This document shows positions 60,909 to 64,000 of a DNA stretch of 64,000 nucleotides, piece after piece (position 1 is the stretch's first letter; each line of letters opens with the position of its first letter). The notes under the pieces are model-generated. The model had not been told where the DNA came from and ran no database searches. It was given only the letters and a program-made list of their open reading frames with translations. The stretch is from JANMES01 sp038229715 (GTDB taxonomy: Bacteria; Planctomycetota; Phycisphaerae; Tepidisphaerales; Tepidisphaeraceae), in the NCBI GenBank assembly GCA_038229715.1, contig JBBROD010000004.1, positions 21,278 through 85,277 on the forward strand, written 5' to 3'. A program made the translations under genes and the position numbers.

Positions 60909-61173
60909 TCCACGAATAACACGAATCCACACGAATAAAGATTGGGTAATGGGTCAGGCTGAAATAGGATGCGAAGCATTGCTTGGAAAACTCGACCGTA
61001 CCACGGGCCTCCGGCCAGTGCCGGCGATTAGGAATAGCCAAGGACGTTCATTTTCTCAGTTTGGCGCGCTACCGGCACGGGCCAGAGCCCCGTGGTACGG
61101 TCGAGTTTTTCAAACTGGCCCACTACCAAAGATTGAGCTTGCTTTGATTCGTGAAGATTTGTGTTATTCGTGA
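60909..61173. repeat. Family C palindrome split by a MITE
   Basis: The left arm TCCACGAATAACACGAATCC (60909-60936) and the right arm GATTCGTGAAGATTTGTGTT... (61146-61173) are the two halves of a family C element; between them is MITE copy 2 with its target duplication. Confidence 0.88.
60945..61127. mobile_element. 183-bp MITE-like element, copy 2
   Basis: Same length and layout as copy 1. Terminal repeats are GGTAATGGGTCAGGCTGAA and, read in reverse from the right, GGTAGTGGGCCAGTTTGAA. It is flanked by a perfect 8-base direct repeat AAAGATTG (60937-60944 and 61128-61135), a target-site duplication. It has inserted into a family C palindrome. Confidence 0.93.
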
Positions 61174-61198
61174 ATAATCAGTTTTTTGGAGAAACCCT

Positions 61199-62188
61199 AT
61201 GCGACCCGGATGCTTCGGAATGATCGTGATCGCGTTGCTCGGCGTGATCTTCGGCGCACTCTGCTTCTCAACCGCGACGACCCTCGCGCAAGACGCCCCG
61301 CCGATGAAGAAGGTAAAGATCGGCGTTTCCATCCCCGCCGCCGACCACGGGTGGACGGCCGGCATCGGCTGGTGGGCCAAGCGGGCGATGGCGTTGCACC
61401 CGGAGATCGAGTGGAGCTACGCCACCGCCGCAACGCCGGAGAAGCAGATCGCGGATATCGAAGACATGATGACCAAGGGCGTGGACGGCATCGTGGTTCT
61501 CGCGACCGAATCCGCCCCGCTGACACCCGTCGCCAGGCAGGCGCACGAACGCGGGATTTACATCGTGAACGTCGACCGCGGTTTCCTGGAGCCGGTCGCT
61601 GATGTGTTTCTGGAAGGCGACAACAAAGCGTTTGGCCGAAAGAGCGCCGAGTTCGTCGCCAAAAAGATGGGCGGCAAAGGCAACCTCGTGATCCTGACCG
61701 GCATCCCTTGCACGGTGGATACCGATCGCGTCAACGCCGCGATGGAAGTGTTCAAGCAATACCCCGAGATCAAACTCCTCGGTCAGCAGCCAGCGATGTG
61801 GAATCGCGAGAAGGGTTTGACCGTCATGCAAAACTTTCTGACGCAGCACCCGAAGATCGACGCGGTGTGGGCACAAGACGACGACATCCTGCTCGGCGCG
61901 CAGCAGGCGATCAAAGAAGCCGGCCGCGAGAAGGAAATGTTCATCGTCGGCGGCGCGGGGATGAAGGACGTCATCAAGATGGTGATGGACGGCAACCCGC
62001 AAGTGCCGGCCGACATCACCTACCCGCCGAGCATGATCGCCGCCGGCATCCACACCGCCGCCAGCAACCTTCGCGACGGCCGGCAAAAGCTGATCGGCCA
62101 ATTCCAGCCGAAGCACGTCACGCTGGATGTTGAGCTGGTAACGCCGGAGAACGCGAAGCAGTTTTACTTCCCGGATTCGGTGTATTGA
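61199..62188 (+). CDS. Periplasmic sugar-binding protein (RbsB type)
   Basis: A 329-residue substrate-binding protein. A signal peptide (ALLGVIFGALCFSTATTLAQ) is followed by KKVKIGVSIPAADHGWTAGIGWWAKRA, KQIADIEDMMTKGVDGIVVLATES, the HERGIYIVNVDRG segment, GKGNLVILTGIPCTVDTDRVNA and AVWAQDDDILLGAQQAIKEAG, matching the ribose/galactose-binding class. GGAGAAA precedes the ATG. It is the third gene of the sugar transporter; the MITE lies between it and the permease. The sugar is not determined. Confidence 0.92.
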   Translation: MRPGCFGMIVIALLGVIFGALCFSTATTLAQDAPPMKKVKIGVSIPAADHGWTAGIGWWAKRAMALHPEIEWSYATAATPEKQIADIEDMMTKGVDGIVVLATESAPLTPVARQAHERGIYIVNVDRGFLEPVADVFLEGDNKAFGRKSAEFVAKKMGGKGNLVILTGIPCTVDTDRVNAAMEVFKQYPEIKLLGQQPAMWNREKGLTVMQNFLTQHPKIDAVWAQDDDILLGAQQAIKEAGREKEMFIVGGAGMKDVIKMVMDGNPQVPADITYPPSMIAAGIHTAASNLRDGRQKLIGQFQPKHVTLDVELVTPENAKQFYFPDSVY

Positions 62189-62189
62189 T

Positions 62190-62236
62190 CCTGCTCCCTC
62201 GCCCGGTACGCCGGGAGAGGGTTGGGACGAGGGCTC
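62190..62236. repeat. Family H half copy
   Basis: CTGCTCCCTCGCCCGGTACG ... CGGGAGAGGGTTGGGACGAG resembles one end of the family H palindrome; it follows the binding-protein stop and may act as a hairpin. Confidence 0.6.
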
Positions 62237-62309
62237 TGCCGCCGTGCCAAGCGGTGTGAGTTTGGGGAAACTGGTCATTTCAGTTGACCAGTTCCTGAGG
62301 CGGGTTAAA

Positions 62310-62540
62310 ATGATACCGATGAAGCAGATTGCAGCCTCCAAATTCAAGGCCGAATGCCTGACTCTTCTGGATGAATTGAGTGCGGACGGCCTGATCATCA
62401 CCAAGCGGGGCAAACCCGTCGCGACAGTGTTCCCCTATCGCGAAGCACGCCCCATCGATTTCATCGGCGCACTTAAAGGCAAGACGAAGATCAAAGGCAA
62501 CATCTTCTCCACCGGCCGGAAATGGGATGCTCAATCTTGA
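62310..62540 (+). CDS. Phd/YefM-type antitoxin
   Basis: A 76-residue antitoxin. The fold is clear: MKQIAASKFKAECLTLLDEL, then LIITKRGKPVATVFP, then a tail (FIGALKGKTKIKGNIFST) that would wrap the toxin. It overlaps the next gene (PIN toxin) by 14 bases, the usual coupling. ATG 62310 is used; ATG 62319 is equally possible. It probably also represses its own operon. Confidence 0.88.
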   Translation: MIPMKQIAASKFKAECLTLLDELSADGLIITKRGKPVATVFPYREARPIDFIGALKGKTKIKGNIFSTGRKWDAQS

Positions 62541-62886
62541 TACCCATATCCTGATTTTCTTGCTGACCAACCAACTGACCGCACGCGAGCGAGAGTTGAT
62601 TGATTCGCAGCTCTGTGGCATCTCCCAAATTGTCCTATGGGAAATCGCCAATCTCCGGCTCTTATCCCGAATCGAAATAGGTCCCCGCGACCCGATCCTG
62701 CGAGACTTCATCCGGACCCTGATTCAATGGCCCGTCTCGATTGAAGTGGTCAGCCGGATGGAAGACCTCGATTTCGACAGCGACCCCGCCGATGAAATCA
62801 TCGCCGCGACGAGTCTGGCGTTTGATGTGCCGCTGCTGACGCGGTATAAGCGGATTCGGAAATCGAAGGTAGTGAAATTGGCGTAG
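62527..62886 (+). CDS. PIN-domain toxin (VapC-like ribonuclease)
   Basis: A 119-residue PIN nuclease that would cleave RNA and is held by the antitoxin upstream. Acidic residues fall in the expected places: MLNLDTHILIFLL (Asp 5), SQIVLWEIANLRLLS (Glu about 39), SDPADEIIAATSLAFDVPLLT (Asp/Glu about 88-90) followed by the Thr/Arg end. Its stop codon TAG is the start of a family G hairpin, so the 3' end is set by a repeat. Confidence 0.88.
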   Translation: MLNLDTHILIFLLTNQLTARERELIDSQLCGISQIVLWEIANLRLLSRIEIGPRDPILRDFIRTLIQWPVSIEVVSRMEDLDFDSDPADEIIAATSLAFDVPLLTRYKRIRKSKVVKLA

Positions 62887-62906
62887 GGCGGGATAGCAAT
62901 CCCGCC
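62883..62906. repeat. Single family G arm
   Basis: GTAGGGCGGGATAGCAATCC..., identical to one arm of the intragenic element at 58959; it folds as GGCGGGAT/ATCCCGCC and includes the toxin stop codon. No second arm is found. Confidence 0.9.
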
Positions 62907-62934
62907 ACCGCTCTAAATGTCACTGGGATAAGAT

Positions 62935-63957
62935 ATGAACCTATTTTTATCAACTCGCAAGCTAGCGAACTCCCGCGAAGACCACCTAACCGAATTCTTT
63001 GCTGCACTGCTCGATTCATCGGAGCGATTTCGGGATCGTTATGCCGAGATGGTGCTTGAACCCTTTGCAAAAGCAAATGGCTGGACGAACTACAAAATTC
63101 TGAAAGTGGAGACTCAAGTTGGCTTTGATGGCACTTCGTGTTGCCCGGATATGCTGCTCACTCTAGCGAATCAAAAGAAGATTATCTGCGAACACAAGCT
63201 GGAAGCCGAGGAGACGCCCGGCCCGCTTAGCGATGAGCGACTTCAGCTGGAACGTTACCTTGATCTATCTGTCGATGGTGTTGTGTATGTTCGCTCATCA
63301 CCAAAACCACCGGGCAGCGAAGTCTTAGCACATAAGAATTACATCAGACCGGTAGAAAGAGAACACTTTCTTTGGCGCGATTTCTATGCAGCATTGGGAA
63401 ATGACGAAAGCATTCTTGCGTCCTGGTTATACGAGGGATTTGAAAAACTTGGATTTACACCGCCGCACCCAGCGATTGGCAAACTGTACGACGACCACGG
63501 CAATCAAATTGAATCGAAGTGCCGCAATTTCGCGAAATTGTGGGATCTCACGCGAACTGTCGCTCGAGAGTTGGGATGGGATCCCGCGGCGGGCTCCATT
63601 ATCCAGCTATATTTGAACTCGAATCCGCGATCGCTGGCGGAAATGGTGATGCTGCAACCTAGCCGGACATCGTCACAACTTCAGTTGCGCGTGACACCCA
63701 AGGAAGGATATTATTCTGTTATCGAAAATGCAATGGAATGCGCCAGAGATGCATGGACGACCCCAACCGAAATTGAGACTGTTACTGCCCGGAACGTCGA
63801 TGGAAAGAAATCGATCTTGAGAATGACCGCGTCATTTGCCGACATTTTGGGACAGGGTAAACTGTCGGCAGATCAGATTGAACGATCGCTCAGCAAATTC
63901 GTTTCTCATTTCTTGTGCGCATTACAACCCGAGAAATCGGGTAGTGGGTGGGTCTGA
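62935..63957 (+). CDS. PD-(D/E)XK nuclease-like protein, 3' end uncertain
   Basis: A 340-residue protein resembling PDDEXK_4-type nucleases: NSREDHLTEFFAALLD (Glu 15/20), CCPDMLLTLANQKKIICEHKLEAE with the D72 ... E86-x-K88 triad, then a helical and beta region that is less conserved. It could belong to a defence or repair system; together with the toxin-antitoxin pair it makes a small accessory island. The last five residues (GSGWV) and the TGA are encoded by what looks like the end of MITE copy 3 at the contig end, so the real C-terminus is unknown. Confidence 0.7.
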   Translation: MNLFLSTRKLANSREDHLTEFFAALLDSSERFRDRYAEMVLEPFAKANGWTNYKILKVETQVGFDGTSCCPDMLLTLANQKKIICEHKLEAEETPGPLSDERLQLERYLDLSVDGVVYVRSSPKPPGSEVLAHKNYIRPVEREHFLWRDFYAALGNDESILASWLYEGFEKLGFTPPHPAIGKLYDDHGNQIESKCRNFAKLWDLTRTVARELGWDPAAGSIIQLYLNSNPRSLAEMVMLQPSRTSSQLQLRVTPKEGYYSVIENAMECARDAWTTPTEIETVTARNVDGKKSILRMTASFADILGQGKLSADQIERSLSKFVSHFLCALQPEKSGSGWV

Positions 63958-64000
63958 AATGTTGGGGGGGCATTAAACCAAAACCCGGAAAGCGGGGGGG
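63939..64000. mobile_element. MITE copy 3, cut by the contig end
   Basis: GGTAGTGGGTGGGTCTGAAA agrees with the left end of copies 1 and 2 at 17 of 19 positions, then the sequence degrades into G-runs and unrelated bases. It seems that assembly stopped in this repeat; the last ~45 bases should not be trusted. Confidence 0.7.

Noticed and set aside
61268..62413. 381-codon minus-strand frame opposite the sugar-binding protein
   Set aside because: Shadow of a gene with a signal peptide and clear family blocks.

Overview
The window reads as one end of a draft contig from a GC-rich Gram-negative bacterium, most likely a planctomycete of the Phycisphaerae type. Supporting signs are lipid A/Kdo genes (lpxB, waaA), a prepilin-like protein with a SDG-type C-terminus, the C-terminal zinc ribbon CPTCGYDLRATPDRCPECG at 34919-34981, a DUF2339 membrane giant, and sparse gene packing with many repeat-filled gaps. 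This assignment is inference. No rRNA, tRNA, CRISPR array or transposase gene was recognised.

Layout: 1-5546 is a polyamine-type ABC transporter (potC partial, potD, potB, an aldehyde dehydrogenase, potA). 5644-7873 holds lactate dehydrogenase and a ROK sugar kinase. 7907-15054 is a mix of small and housekeeping genes: ferritin-like Tat protein, lipoprotein, CDF exporter, HU, bS18, a GGDEF enzyme, Dabb, PilZ and an orphan antitoxin-like gene. 15226-19372 carries two tandem paralogous secreted repeat proteins, the first broken by an in-frame TAG. 19395-25304 holds an SDR, a GT2 glycosyltransferase, waaA, ilvN/H and lpxB. 25363-35104 has a duplicated-domain lipoprotein, a prepilin, a TAG-interrupted GspE/PilB-like ATPase coupled to a STAS protein, xylB, HD-GYP, PhyH and a zinc-ribbon protein. 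35156-41714 has DUF2339 divergent from two membrane GTPases. 41748-47670 has lipoprotein, NUDIX, nuclease-like, PAP2 and GT39 genes and an ECF sigma/Spy-like operon. 47885-51500 is a fused circularly permuted ATP-grasp/Alpha-E protein with a transglutaminase. 53085-57014 is a fused indolepyruvate-type oxidoreductase. 57198-62188 is a sugar ABC transporter (ATPase, permease, binding protein) with a divergent SDR. 62310-63957 has a Phd/PIN toxin-antitoxin pair and a PD-(D/E)XK-like protein running into the contig end.

The most striking signal is the repeats. About ten families of palindromic elements occur in roughly 25 places. One family (183 bp) has 19-bp terminal inverted repeats and 8-bp target duplications, so it is a genuine MITE-like mobile element; one copy sits inside another palindrome and a third copy appears to end the contig. 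Other families (REP-like paired hairpins) lie in frame inside coding sequences: twice in the oxidoreductase, once in a GTPase and once in the sugar ABC ATPase, adding roughly 20-50 residues each without breaking the frame. Elsewhere the repeats supply gene 3' ends and stop codons.
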